DNA from: Oscillospiraceae bacterium UBA6370
GTDB taxonomy: Bacteria > Bacillota > Clostridia > Oscillospirales > Oscillospiraceae
Reading direction: 5' to 3'
Length of the DNA stretch: 13,793 nt
Assembly (NCBI GenBank): GCA_002437735.1
Contig: DJRC01000079.1
Location: forward strand, 26,766-40,558
The notes under the pieces were generated by a model. The model was given only the letters and a program-made list of their open reading frames with translations. It had not been told where the DNA came from and searched no databases. This document shows positions 1 through 6,589 of the stretch, piece after piece. A program made the position numbers and the translations under genes. Within the stretch, counting starts at the first letter, position 1. Each line of letters begins with the position of its first letter.

Positions 1-290
1 CCCTGGCCGGGACCCTTGACGAAGACCTCGACGGTCTTGAGACCATGCTCCATAGCGGCGGTAGCCGCCGTCTCAGCAGCGCTCTGCGCGGCGAAGGGAG
101 TGGACTTCTTGCTGCCGCGGAAACCGAGACCACCGGAGGAAGCCCAGGAAAGGGCGTTGCCCTGAGAGTCGGTCACCGTGACCATGGTGTTGTTGAAGGA
201 AGAACGAATGTGGACCTGTCCACGCTCAATGTTCTTCTTTTCGCGACGACGGCGGATAACCTTCTTGCCGTTAGCCTTAGCAGTAGCCAT
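1..290 (-). CDS. rpsK: 30S ribosomal protein S11 (5' part, runs off the window)
   Basis: S11 sits on the platform of the small subunit and helps shape the mRNA exit (E-site) region. The first 96 residues are visible; family members are about 130 residues, so roughly a quarter is cut off by the window edge. The visible part has the very basic N-terminus with a run of four arginines (KKVIRRRREKKNIERG), the family signature NNTMVTVTD followed by GNALSWASSGGLGF, and the AAQSAAETAA helix. The ATG is at 290-288 with an AAGGAGGG ribosome binding site whose 5' end lies on the rpsM stop codon, so rpsM and rpsK are probably translationally coupled. In related genomes rpsD, rpoA and rplQ usually follow, which is expected beyond position 1. 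Confidence 0.98.
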   Translation of the reverse strand, partial: MATAKANGKKVIRRRREKKNIERGQVHIRSSFNNTMVTVTDSQGNALSWASSGGLGFRGSKKSTPFAAQSAAETAATAAMEHGLKTVEVFVKGPGQ

Positions 291-306
291 ATTCTATTCT
301 CCCTCC

Positions 307-675
307 TTACTTCTTCTTGTTCGCAATGGTCTTCTTGGGGCCCTTGCGGGTGCGTGCGTTGGTCTTGCTGCGCTGACCGCGAACGGGCAGGCCGCGGCGA
401 TGACGGGTGCCGCGATAGCAGCCGATCTCGCTCAGACGCTTGATGTCGAGCGCGGTCTGGCGGCGCAGGTCGCCCTCGACCATGTAGCCGTGGTCGATGG
501 CTTCACGCAGCTTGGCCTCTTCCGCATCGGTCAGATCCTTGACGCGGGTGTCGGGGTTAATGCCTGTCTGCGCCAGAATGTCCTGAGCGCTCTTTCTGCC
601 AATGCCGTAGATGTAAGTCAAACCGATTTCGATTCGCTTATCCTTGGGCAGGTCAATACCGGCAATACGTGCCAT
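307..675 (-). CDS. rpsM: 30S ribosomal protein S13
   Basis: S13 lies in the head of the small subunit, contacts the P-site tRNA with its C-terminal tail and forms bridges to the large subunit. The 122-residue product has the usual family length. It shows the N-terminal MARIAGIDLPKDKR motif, the helix-two-turn-helix segment around residues 12-60 (TYIYGIGRKSAQDIL), and the basic tail GCYRGTRHRRGLPVRGQ-TNARTRKG. The frame is open upstream to about 735, but the start is placed at 675: MARIAG is the conserved N-terminus and a GGAGG site lies about 9 nt upstream of this ATG. The gap to rpmJ is 23 nt, the largest in this part of the operon. Confidence 0.98.
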   Translation of the reverse strand: MARIAGIDLPKDKRIEIGLTYIYGIGRKSAQDILAQTGINPDTRVKDLTDAEEAKLREAIDHGYMVEGDLRRQTALDIKRLSEIGCYRGTRHRRGLPVRGQRSKTNARTRKGPKKTIANKKK

Positions 676-698
676 ACTCTTTAACCTCCAATTAAGTC

Positions 699-812
699 TT
701 AGCCCTGGCGCTGCTTGTGCTTGGGATTCTCGCAAATGACCATGACACGGCCTTTACGACGAATGATCTTGCACTTCTCGCACATGGGCTTCACGGACGG
801 TCTTACTTTCAT
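699..812 (-). CDS. rpmJ: 50S ribosomal protein L36 (zinc-binding form)
   Basis: This is a 37-residue protein read directly from the minus strand: MKVRPSVKPMCEKCKIIRRK, then GRVMVICENPKHKQRQG and a TAA stop. It binds 23S rRNA late in large-subunit assembly. Zinc ligands of the C+ form are all present (Cys11, Cys14, Cys27, His32), so this is the zinc-dependent version rather than the cysteine-free paralogue. The ATG at 812-810 follows a TGGAGG site beside the infA stop codon (15-nt spacer). Position between infA and rpsM is the standard one. Confidence 0.97.
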   Translation of the reverse strand: MKVRPSVKPMCEKCKIIRRKGRVMVICENPKHKQRQG

Positions 813-827
813 GTCGATAAACCTCCA

Positions 828-1046
828 TTACTTAGTACGCCAGGTAATGCGACCGCGGGTCAGGTCATAGGGAGACATCTCCACCGTGACCTTGTCACCT
901 GGCAGGATCCTGATGAAATTCATTCTGAGCTTTCCGGAAATATGCGCCAATATCGTGTGTCCATTTCCAATGTCTACTTGGAATGTGGTGTTGGGCATCG
1001 CCTCAACGACAGTGCCTTCCACTTCGATCATGTCGGATTTTGCCAA
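828..1046 (-). CDS. infA: Translation initiation factor IF-1 (TTG start)
   Basis: IF-1 binds the ribosomal A site during initiation and works with IF-2 and IF-3. The 72-residue product is the usual length and is a single S1-like OB fold, with EVEGTVVEAMPNTTFQV, the GHTILAHISGK strand-loop and the C-terminal FIRILPGDKVTVEMSPYDLT motif. The start chosen is a TTG at 1046-1044. It gives the family N-terminus MAKSDMIEVEG and has an AGGAGGG site 9 nt upstream. An in-frame ATG at 1031-1029 would form an ATGA overlap with the upstream KOW gene, but it has no ribosome binding site and would remove five conserved residues. With the TTG start the gene overlaps the KOW gene by 19 nt. Confidence 0.95.
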   Translation of the reverse strand: MAKSDMIEVEGTVVEAMPNTTFQVDIGNGHTILAHISGKLRMNFIRILPGDKVTVEMSPYDLTRGRITWRTK

Positions 1047-1339
1047 AGTGTTGATCCCTCCTGGTCTTGATTACCGTGCTCGCCGCGATAGACGGCGAGG
1101 GCTTTACGAAGCTCACTGTTTGTAATGATCTCGCTGCTTCTGAGCTTTGCGGCGAGCTCCTCCGGCGCGGCTCCCGCGCGCTGAACGTGCCTGCACTTCT
1201 TGCGCTTAGGGGCTTCGAGCCGTCTGGATCTGCCGTCCGCGAGCAAAAGATATTCGTTCTGAACATCCACAACGAAGAAGAGCCTGCCCTTCTCCCTGCC
1301 CGCCGTCGCTAAAACAAGGTCGCTCTTCGCAATGTCCAT
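1028..1339 (-). CDS. KOW-domain RNA-binding protein, L14e/L6e/L27e-like
   Basis: A 103-residue protein. Residues about 8-45 form a KOW-type SH3-like barrel (VLATAGREKGRLFFVVD, then EYLLLADGRSRRLEAPKRKK), resembling the eukaryotic/archaeal L14e/L6e/L27e family. Such small proteins are commonly found between map and infA in Clostridia and are presumed to bind rRNA, but I know of no assigned molecular role. The C-terminal half is charged and probably helical, then loosely structured. The start is the ATG at 1339-1337, 7 nt after a GAGGA site that overlaps the TGA stop of map. A GTG two codons upstream (1345) is too close to that site. Its 3' end overlaps the start of infA by 19 nt, suggesting the two are translated in a coupled way. 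Confidence 0.85.
   Translation of the reverse strand: MDIAKSDLVLATAGREKGRLFFVVDVQNEYLLLADGRSRRLEAPKRKKCRHVQRAGAAPEELAAKLRSSEIITNSELRKALAVYRGEHGNQDQEGSTLWQNPT
1056..1062 (-). promoter_or_regulatory. Ribosome binding site that fixes the infA TTG start
   Basis: AGGAGGG on the minus strand, 9 nt upstream of the TTG at 1046 and inside the KOW gene. It supports TTG over the ATG at 1031, which has no such site. Confidence 0.9.
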
Positions 1340-1349
1340 CCGCACGTCC

Positions 1350-2102
1350 TCAGAGTTCGGGAAGCGTCAGAAGCTCCGCTTCGCCGTCGGTGATGAGGAT
1401 CGTGTTTTCGTAGTGTGCGGCGAGCGAACCGTCTTGGGTCTTGACGGTCCAGCCGTCCGGCATGACCCGGACTGCCGCGCCACCCGCGTTCACCATGGGC
1501 TCGACTGCGATCGTCATGCCGCGCAGCAGTCTCGGACCGTGGCCCGGCGCGCCGAAGTTCGGCACCTCGGGGCTCTCGTGCATCCTTCTGCCGATGCCGT
1601 GACCGACATACTCGCGCACGACGCTGTAGCCATTGTCCTCAACGTATTTCTGCACCGCCGCAGAGATGTCCGAAAGGCGCTGGCCCTCGCGGGCGAATTG
1701 GATGCCCTCAAAAAAGCTCTGCTGTGTGACGTCGATGAGCCGCTGAGCCTCGGCGGAAATTTTTCCGCAGGGGTAAGTGGCCGCGCAGTCACCGTGGAAG
1801 CCGCCGATGTAGGCGCCCACATCCACGCTCACGATGTCGCCCTCCTTGAGCACCCGGGAACCCGGGATGCCGTGGATGATCTCATCATTCACGCTGACGC
1901 AGACGCTGGCCGGATAGCCGCTGTAATTGAGGAACGACGGCTCGGCTCCCTGCGATTTGATGAACCTGTACACTGCTTTGTCGATTTCATGGGTTGTTAC
2001 GCCGGGCTTTACCATTTCCCCTGCTAACGCACGGGCAGCCGCGGTAATTTTTCCCGCTCGGCGCATCAATTCGATCTCGTGTGCCGATTTCAAAGTGATC
2101 AT
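1350..2102 (-). CDS. map: Methionine aminopeptidase, type I
   Basis: This cytosolic enzyme removes the initiator methionine from nascent proteins when the second residue is small, after deformylation. The 250-residue protein has the pita-bread fold without an N-terminal zinc-finger extension, so it is the short type Ia form. All five metal ligands are visible: Asp94 and Asp105 (VSVDVGAYIGGFHGDCA), His168 (YVGHGIGRRMHE), Glu201 (IAVEPMV) and Glu232 (HYENTILIT). The substrate-contacting His77 lies in NDEIIHGIPG. It follows adk by 10 nt, with a GAGG site before the ATG at 2102. Adk-map-infA adjacency is typical of Firmicutes spc/alpha operons and supplies maturation enzymes together with the ribosome. 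Confidence 0.98.
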   Translation of the reverse strand: MITLKSAHEIELMRRAGKITAAARALAGEMVKPGVTTHEIDKAVYRFIKSQGAEPSFLNYSGYPASVCVSVNDEIIHGIPGSRVLKEGDIVSVDVGAYIGGFHGDCAATYPCGKISAEAQRLIDVTQQSFFEGIQFAREGQRLSDISAAVQKYVEDNGYSVVREYVGHGIGRRMHESPEVPNFGAPGHGPRLLRGMTIAVEPMVNAGGAAVRVMPDGWTVKTQDGSLAAHYENTILITDGEAELLTLPEL

Positions 2103-2112
2103 TGTACACCTC

Positions 2113-2742
2113 TCATTTCAGCACGGCGAGGATCGCCTTGGAGGTGGCCTCGACCGAGCCCATATCCTCCACCGGGTACAGAACGCCGCGGGACTTATAG
2201 AAGTCCTTGAGCGGTTCCGTCTCCCTATGATAGACCGCAAGACGGTTCTTCACCGTCTCCGGTGCATCATCCTTGCGAGTGACGAGCCTGCCGCCGCAGA
2301 CGTCGCAGACGCCCTCGGTCTTGGGCGGAACTGCCTTGATATGGTAGCTCGCGCCGCAGTGCTCGCACACTCTGCGTCCGCTCATGCGCTCCTCGATGGT
2401 CTCGTCGGAGACCTCGAGGGAGACGACATGATCGAACCGGATACCGGCTGCCTCGAGCGCTTCTGCCTGCGCGATCGTGCGGGGCACACCGTCGAGGATG
2501 TAGCCCTTCGCACAATCGGATTCGGCAAGGCGCTCGGTGATAATGCCGATGATGACCTCATCGGGCACCAGATGGCCTTCATCCATATAGGTCTTGGCCT
2601 TCATTCCCGTCGGCGTGCCGTTTTTGATGGCCGCGCGCAGAATGTTTCCGGTGGAGATCGTCGGGATCCCGAGCTCGGCGGCGAGGATCGCGGCCTGTGT
2701 GCCCTTTCCCGCGCCGGGAGCGCCCAATAAAATCAGTTTCAT
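2113..2742 (-). CDS. adk: Adenylate kinase, long form with zinc-finger lid
   Basis: It catalyses ATP + AMP to 2 ADP in the cytosol. The 209-residue protein has the P-loop GAPGAGKGT at residues 7-15, the AMP-binding region (TGNILR, residues 31-36, and VPDEVI), and the lid domain at about 120-160. The lid has a four-cysteine zinc knot: Cys126, Cys129, Cys146 and Cys149. Catalytic arginines are present in GRRV and in RKDDAPETVKNRL. One small deviation is DGVPRT at residues 84-89, where most adenylate kinases have DGFPRT. The gene follows secY by 13 nt, a linkage conserved in most bacteria. Nothing suggests it is inactive. Confidence 0.98.
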   Translation of the reverse strand: MKLILLGAPGAGKGTQAAILAAELGIPTISTGNILRAAIKNGTPTGMKAKTYMDEGHLVPDEVIIGIITERLAESDCAKGYILDGVPRTIAQAEALEAAGIRFDHVVSLEVSDETIEERMSGRRVCEHCGASYHIKAVPPKTEGVCDVCGGRLVTRKDDAPETVKNRLAVYHRETEPLKDFYKSRGVLYPVEDMGSVEATSKAILAVLK

Positions 2743-2755
2743 GTTTTCGCCTTTC

Positions 2756-4048
2756 TTACTCGAGGAAGCCCTTGTACTGACGCATCAGCATCTGGGACTC
2801 CAAAGCCTGAACGGTCTCCAGCGCAACACCGACAACGATGATGACCGAGGTACCGCCGATGGCGAGGCTGTAGTTATCCAGAGCCTTGCCGACGATCAGC
2901 GGCGCGATGGCCACGATGCCGAGGTAGATCGCACCGAACAGCGTGACCTTGTTGAGCACCTTCGCGATGAACTGGCTGGTGGGCTGACCCGGACGGAAGC
3001 CGGGGATGAAGCCGCCGTTCTTCTTGAGGTTGTTGGAAATCTCAACGGGGTTGAACTGAATGGTAGCGTAGAAGTAGCTGAAGCCGATGATCATTAGGAA
3101 GTACACGATCAGGTAAAGAACGGACTTCGTGTCGATCGCGCTGTAGATGGAGTAAGCGACGGGGCTGGTATCCTTGTCGGGGGTGCCGACGAAGGCCCAG
3201 ACCGTGGCAGGCAGGGAAGCGATGGACTGCGCGAAGATGATGGGCAGAACGCCGGACATATTGACCTTCATGGGAAGGGTGGATGCCTGGCCGCCGTACA
3301 TCTTGCGGCCGACCTGACGCTTCGCATACTGCACGGGAATACGGCGCTCGGCGCCGTTGACATGGACGATGAGGACGATCATCGCGAGGATGCCGAGGAC
3401 CACCAGAGCGAGCCACAGGTAGCCGATGCTGCCCTTCTGGGCAACGAAGTAGCGGCCGGTGGTGAACGCGGTGGGGATACGGGCGAGGATACCGGCAAAG
3501 AGGATCATGGAGATGCCGTTGCCGATACCGAACTCGTTGACCTGCTCGCCGAGCCACATGACGAAGGACGAACCGGCGACGAGGGTCACGATGATGACCA
3601 GAGCCGGCCACACGCCGGACTGCTCGAGGATGCCGTAGTTCTTGCAGATCATGTAGTAGCCGAAGGCCTGAAGAAGAGCGATGGCGACCGTCGCATAGCG
3701 CGTGATGGAGGCGATCTTCTTCTTGCCGGCCTCACCGCCGTCACGGGCGAGACGCTCGAGAGCGGGGATGGCGATGGTCAGCAGCTGGATGATGATCGAG
3801 CTGTTGATGTAGGGCTGCACACCGAGGGCGAAGACCGTAGCCTGCGCGAAGGCGCCGCCGGACATCACATTGTAGAGGCTCAGGAGACTGCCGCCGGTGG
3901 AATCAATGTAGGCACCGAGCAGCTCCGTGTTGATATAAGGGGTGGGGATCGCGTTACCGACGCGGAAGATGAGCAGGATCAGCAGAGTGAATACGATCTT
4001 CTTGCGCAGTTCGGGGATGCCCCAAGCTTTACGGATCGTCTGGATCAC
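2756..4048 (-). CDS. secY: Preprotein translocase subunit SecY (GTG start)
   Basis: SecY is the channel of the SecYEG translocon in the cytoplasmic membrane. The 430-residue protein has the usual length and ten predicted membrane segments, the first at about 18-36. Family landmarks are GVQPYINSSIIIQLL (76-90), the NEFGIGNGISMILFAGI segment (171-187), the cytoplasmic loop with VQYAKRQVGRKMYGGQ (239-254), GGFIPGFRPGQPT (345-357) and the C-terminal TVQALESQMLMRQYKGF. The start is GTG at 4048-4046, directly after the rplO TAA with no base between; GAGGTG 6 nt upstream lies inside rplO. Translation of secY is therefore likely to depend on ribosomes finishing rplO. Confidence 0.98.
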   Translation of the reverse strand: MIQTIRKAWGIPELRKKIVFTLLILLIFRVGNAIPTPYINTELLGAYIDSTGGSLLSLYNVMSGGAFAQATVFALGVQPYINSSIIIQLLTIAIPALERLARDGGEAGKKKIASITRYATVAIALLQAFGYYMICKNYGILEQSGVWPALVIIVTLVAGSSFVMWLGEQVNEFGIGNGISMILFAGILARIPTAFTTGRYFVAQKGSIGYLWLALVVLGILAMIVLIVHVNGAERRIPVQYAKRQVGRKMYGGQASTLPMKVNMSGVLPIIFAQSIASLPATVWAFVGTPDKDTSPVAYSIYSAIDTKSVLYLIVYFLMIIGFSYFYATIQFNPVEISNNLKKNGGFIPGFRPGQPTSQFIAKVLNKVTLFGAIYLGIVAIAPLIVGKALDNYSLAIGGTSVIIVVGVALETVQALESQMLMRQYKGFLE

Positions 4049-4489
4049 TTAGATCACCTCTGCCTTTCCGCCTGCTGCCTCGATAGCCTCCTTGGCAGAA
4101 GCGGAGAAAGCAGAAGCCTCCACGTTGACCTTCTTCGTGACCTTGCCGTTGCCAAGGACCTTGTAGCCGTACTCGCACTTGTTCAAGATACCCTTGGCAA
4201 GCAGAGCCTCGGCGTTGACGGTCTCACCGTCCTCGAACGCGTTGAGCGCGCTGAGGTTGATGATCTCATAGGGCTTTGCAAAAATGTTGTTGAAGCCGCG
4301 CTTCGGGGTACGGCGCGCCAGAGGCATCTGGCCGCCTTCAAAACCGATGCGGACACCGCCGCCGCTGCGGGCCTTCTGACCCTTGTGACCGCGGCCGCCG
4401 GTCTTGCCGTTGCCGGAACCGGCACCGCGACCCTTGCGGTAAGCCTCTTTGGTGGAGCCGGCGGCAGGAGACAGTTCATGTAACTTCAT
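4049..4489 (-). CDS. rplO: 50S ribosomal protein L15
   Basis: L15 binds 23S rRNA during intermediate stages of large-subunit assembly. The 146-residue product has the long unstructured, glycine- and basic-rich N-terminal arm (RKGRGAGSGNGKTGGRGHKG, residues 19-38) that threads into rRNA, then the GFEGGQMPLARRTPKRGF motif and a globular C-terminal domain (AKEAIEAAGGK). The ATG at 4489 is preceded by an AGGAGG-like site across the end of rpmD. Its TAA stop abuts the secY GTG start. Confidence 0.98.
   Translation of the reverse strand: MKLHELSPAAGSTKEAYRKGRGAGSGNGKTGGRGHKGQKARSGGGVRIGFEGGQMPLARRTPKRGFNNIFAKPYEIINLSALNAFEDGETVNAEALLAKGILNKCEYGYKVLGNGKVTKKVNVEASAFSASAKEAIEAAGGKAEVI
4055..4061 (-). 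promoter_or_regulatory. Ribosome binding site for the secY GTG start
   Basis: AGAGGTG on the minus strand lies within the last codons of rplO, 6 nt before the GTG at 4048. It decides the start and makes initiation dependent on, or competing with, termination of rplO translation. Confidence 0.85.
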
Positions 4490-4503
4490 TAGACAGCTCC
4501 TCC

Positions 4504-4686
4504 TTACTTTTCTTCGGTGACCTGCAGCAAGTAGCCGATCTGGGCGATCTTGCCGCGGGTCTGATCGTTATCGGGCTGCACGGTGGCGTCGCCGATCTTG
4601 CGCAGGCCGAGGGAGTTGGCAGTGGCGATGTGCTTTTCCAGTCTGCCATTGAGGCTCTTGACGAGCTTGACGTTCAGATTAGCCAT
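4504..4686 (-). CDS. rpmD: 50S ribosomal protein L30
   Basis: A small, 60-residue large-subunit protein, full length for the family, with the typical pattern VKLVKSLNGRLEKHIATANS followed by LGLRKIGDATVQPDN near the middle and the C-terminal GKIAQIGYLLQVTEE. It lies between rpsE and rplO, its normal place in the spc cluster. Gaps are 12 nt upstream and 14 nt downstream, with a strong AAGGAGG site before the ATG at 4686. Confidence 0.97.
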   Translation of the reverse strand: MANLNVKLVKSLNGRLEKHIATANSLGLRKIGDATVQPDNDQTRGKIAQIGYLLQVTEEK

Positions 4687-4698
4687 GTTACTGCCTCC

Positions 4699-5199
4699 TT
4701 ATCCCACGATTTCTTCCACGCTCTTGCCGCGGATCTTGGCGACCTGCTCGGGGCTACGCATAGCCTTCAGGCCCTCGAAAGCGGCGCCGACAACGTTATT
4801 GGCGTTGTTGGAGCGCAGGCACTTGGTACGAATATCCTTGATACCCGCAGCCTCGACGACGGCACGTACAGCGCCGCCGGCGATGACGCCGGTACCGGGG
4901 GCGGCGGGCTTCATGAGCACGCGGCCCGCACCGAACTCACCGATGGTCTCGTGAGGGATGGTGGTGCCGGACAGAGTCACAGTGACCATGTTCTTCTTGG
5001 CAGCCTCCAGACCCTTGCGGATTGCTTCGGGAACTTCAGCAGCTTTGCCAAGGCCGTAACCGACCTTGCCTTTTCCGTCGCCGACGACCATCAGCGCGGA
5101 GAACTTCATGACACGGCCGCCCTTAACGGTCTTGGAAACACGGTTGAGGGCAACGAGCTTTTCCATGTATTCGCTCGGTTCACGTTCAAATCTGGGCAT
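4699..5199 (-). CDS. rpsE: 30S ribosomal protein S5
   Basis: S5 forms part of the mRNA entry tunnel and contributes to decoding accuracy. The 166-residue protein has the N-terminal double-stranded-RNA-binding-like domain (LVALNRVSKTVKGGRVMKFS, residues 15-34, then ALMVVGDGKGKVGYGLGKA) and a C-terminal domain with APGTGVIAGGAVRAVVEAAG and RSNNANNVVGAAFEGL. The ATG at 5199 is placed by the MPRFEREPSEY N-terminus and an AAGGAGG site in the 17-nt spacer after rplR. No spectinomycin-resistance change is obvious by eye in the KTVKGGR loop. Confidence 0.98.
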   Translation of the reverse strand: MPRFEREPSEYMEKLVALNRVSKTVKGGRVMKFSALMVVGDGKGKVGYGLGKAAEVPEAIRKGLEAAKKNMVTVTLSGTTIPHETIGEFGAGRVLMKPAAPGTGVIAGGAVRAVVEAAGIKDIRTKCLRSNNANNVVGAAFEGLKAMRSPEQVAKIRGKSVEEIVG

Positions 5200-5216
5200 T
5201 TCGTTGTTCCTCCTTC

Positions 5217-5576
5217 TTAGAATTCCAGACCGCCCTCACGGGCGCCTTCGGCCAGCTCAGCAACACGACCATGGTACAGGTAACCGCCGCGGTCGAACAC
5301 GACCACATCGATGCCCTTGGCCTTGGCGCGCTCAGCGACCAGCTTGCCAACGGCGCGGGCAGCAGCCTTGTTGCCGCCGTTGCCTTCGATCTCTTTGTCC
5401 AGAGAGGACGCCGCGACGAGAGTGTTGCCCGCGACATCGTCGATGATCTGGGCATAGATGTTCTTCTCGCTGCGGAACACGTTCAGACGGGGACGCTCGG
5501 GAGTGCCGGAGATCTTCGCACGCACTCTCTTGTGGCGCTTAATGCGCTGCGCGTTAGTATCGGGTCTTTTAATCAT
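5217..5576 (-). CDS. rplR: 50S ribosomal protein L18
   Basis: L18 binds 5S rRNA together with L5 and anchors it to the central protuberance. The 119-residue product shows the basic N-terminus (NAQRIKRHKRVRAKISGTPE) used for 5S contact, then RPRLNVFRSEKNIYAQIIDD and the C-terminal VVFDRGGYLYHGRVAELAEGAREGGLEF signature (given here in part by its key residues). The length is usual for Firmicutes. The ATG is at 5576, 14 nt after rplF, with a GGAGG site. Confidence 0.98.
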   Translation of the reverse strand: MIKRPDTNAQRIKRHKRVRAKISGTPERPRLNVFRSEKNIYAQIIDDVAGNTLVAASSLDKEIEGNGGNKAAARAVGKLVAERAKAKGIDVVVFDRGGYLYHGRVAELAEGAREGGLEF

Positions 5577-5590
5577 ATCGGCACACCTCC

Positions 5591-6136
5591 TTACTTCTTG
5601 GCGCCGGTCTTACCGACCTTGCGGCGAATGACTTCATCCGCATATTTGATGCCCTTGCCCTTGTACGGCTCGGGAGGACGCTTCTCGCGGACCTCCGCGG
5701 CGAACTGACCGACTTTCTGCTTGTCGCAGCCGTGAATGACGATCTTGTTCTGCGCGGGGACCTCGATGGTGATGCCCTCGATCTCGGGCACCTCAACGGG
5801 GTGGGAGTAACCGATGGTTAGGATGAGCTTGCTGCCCTCCTTGGCGGCACGGTAGCCGACACCGTTGATCTCGAGTTCCTTCTTGTAGCCCTCGCTGACG
5901 CCGACCACCATGTTGTGGAGCAGCGCGCGGGTCAAGCCGTGGAGAGCGCGGTTTTCCTTCTCATCGTTGGGACGCGCGACGTGAACGACGCCGGCTTCCT
6001 TGGTGAGAGTCATCGTGGGATAAAGCTGCTGGGTCAAGGAACCCTTGGGACCCTTGACGGTGACAAGGTTGCCCTCGCCGATGGTGACTTCGACACCGGC
6101 GGGAATGTGCACGGGCATTCTACCAATTCGACTCAT
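5591..6136 (-). CDS. rplF: 50S ribosomal protein L6
   Basis: L6 lies near the base of the L7/L12 stalk close to the sarcin-ricin loop and the factor-binding site. The 181-residue protein has two tandem L6 domains: the first begins MSRIGRMPVHIPAGVEV, with VTVKGPKGSLTQ, and the second carries INGVGYRAAKEG, YSHPVEVPEIEGI and the highly conserved C-terminal RPPEPYKGKGIKYADEVIRR. The ATG is at 6136, 15 nt downstream of rpsH. Confidence 0.98.
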   Translation of the reverse strand: MSRIGRMPVHIPAGVEVTIGEGNLVTVKGPKGSLTQQLYPTMTLTKEAGVVHVARPNDEKENRALHGLTRALLHNMVVGVSEGYKKELEINGVGYRAAKEGSKLILTIGYSHPVEVPEIEGITIEVPAQNKIVIHGCDKQKVGQFAAEVREKRPPEPYKGKGIKYADEVIRRKVGKTGAKK

Positions 6137-6151
6137 TGTTCAATACCCTCC

Positions 6152-6547
6152 TTACCACACGAACGCAAGGACTTCGCCGCCGACGTGAGCCGCGCGAGCA
6201 GCCTTGTCGGTCATAACGCCCTTAGAGGTGGAGACGATGGCAATGCCGAGGCCGCGGAGAACGCGGGGCAGCTCGTCCGCGCCGACGTAAACACGCAGGC
6301 CGGGCTTGCTGACGCGGCGGAGACCGGTGATGACCTTGTCCTTGCCGTTGTACTTTAGGGTGATGTGAATGACGCCCTGAGTACCATCGTCAACGATCTG
6401 ATAGCTCTTGATATAGCCCTCATCCAGCAGGATCTGAGCAATGCTCTTCTTCATGTTGGAGGCAGGAACGTCAACGGTGTCGTGACGGGCACTGTTGGCG
6501 TTGCGGATACGGGTGAGCATATCCGCAATGGGATCGGTGATATGCAT
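6152..6547 (-). CDS. rpsH: 30S ribosomal protein S8
   Basis: S8 is a primary 16S rRNA binder (helix 21) and in Escherichia coli is also the repressor of the spc operon. The 131-residue protein starts MHITDPIADMLTRIRNAN and ends with STSKGVMTDKAARAAHVGGE then VLAFVW, both diagnostic. An AGGAGG site at 6562-6557 sits 9 nt before the ATG at 6547. Unlike its neighbours, the gene is separated from the upstream rpsN by 291 nt that can form several stem-loops, one 12 nt from the ribosome binding site. Control of rpsH translation from that spacer is plausible but unproven. Confidence 0.98.
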   Translation of the reverse strand: MHITDPIADMLTRIRNANSARHDTVDVPASNMKKSIAQILLDEGYIKSYQIVDDGTQGVIHITLKYNGKDKVITGLRRVSKPGLRVYVGADELPRVLRGLGIAIVSTSKGVMTDKAARAAHVGGEVLAFVW

Positions 6548-6573
6548 AGTGTAAATCCTCCTAATTTAGAGTT

Positions 6574-6589
6574 ACGGAGTTTCCTCCGT
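6574..6589 (-). promoter_or_regulatory. GNRA-capped hairpin next to the rpsH ribosome binding site
   Basis: In the transcript the sequence ACGGAG-GAAA-CTCCGT forms a perfect 6-bp stem closed by a GAAA tetraloop. The loop is a GNRA loop only on the minus (transcribed) strand; on the other strand it is TTTC. The hairpin ends 11 nt before the AGGAGG of rpsH (6562-6557). Its 5' half (ACGG, 6589-6586) can instead pair with CCGT at 6745-6742 as part of a 9-bp long-range helix, so two exclusive states are possible. Functional meaning is inferred. Confidence 0.5.

Noticed and set aside
676..735. N-terminal extension of rpsM by 20 codons
   Set aside because: The extension overlaps rpmJ, has no family similarity, and the ATG at 675 has the ribosome binding site.
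3362..4483. A 373-codon open frame on the plus strand
   Set aside because: It is antisense to secY and rplO, with low-complexity Asp/Gly/Ala-rich translation and no family resemblance.
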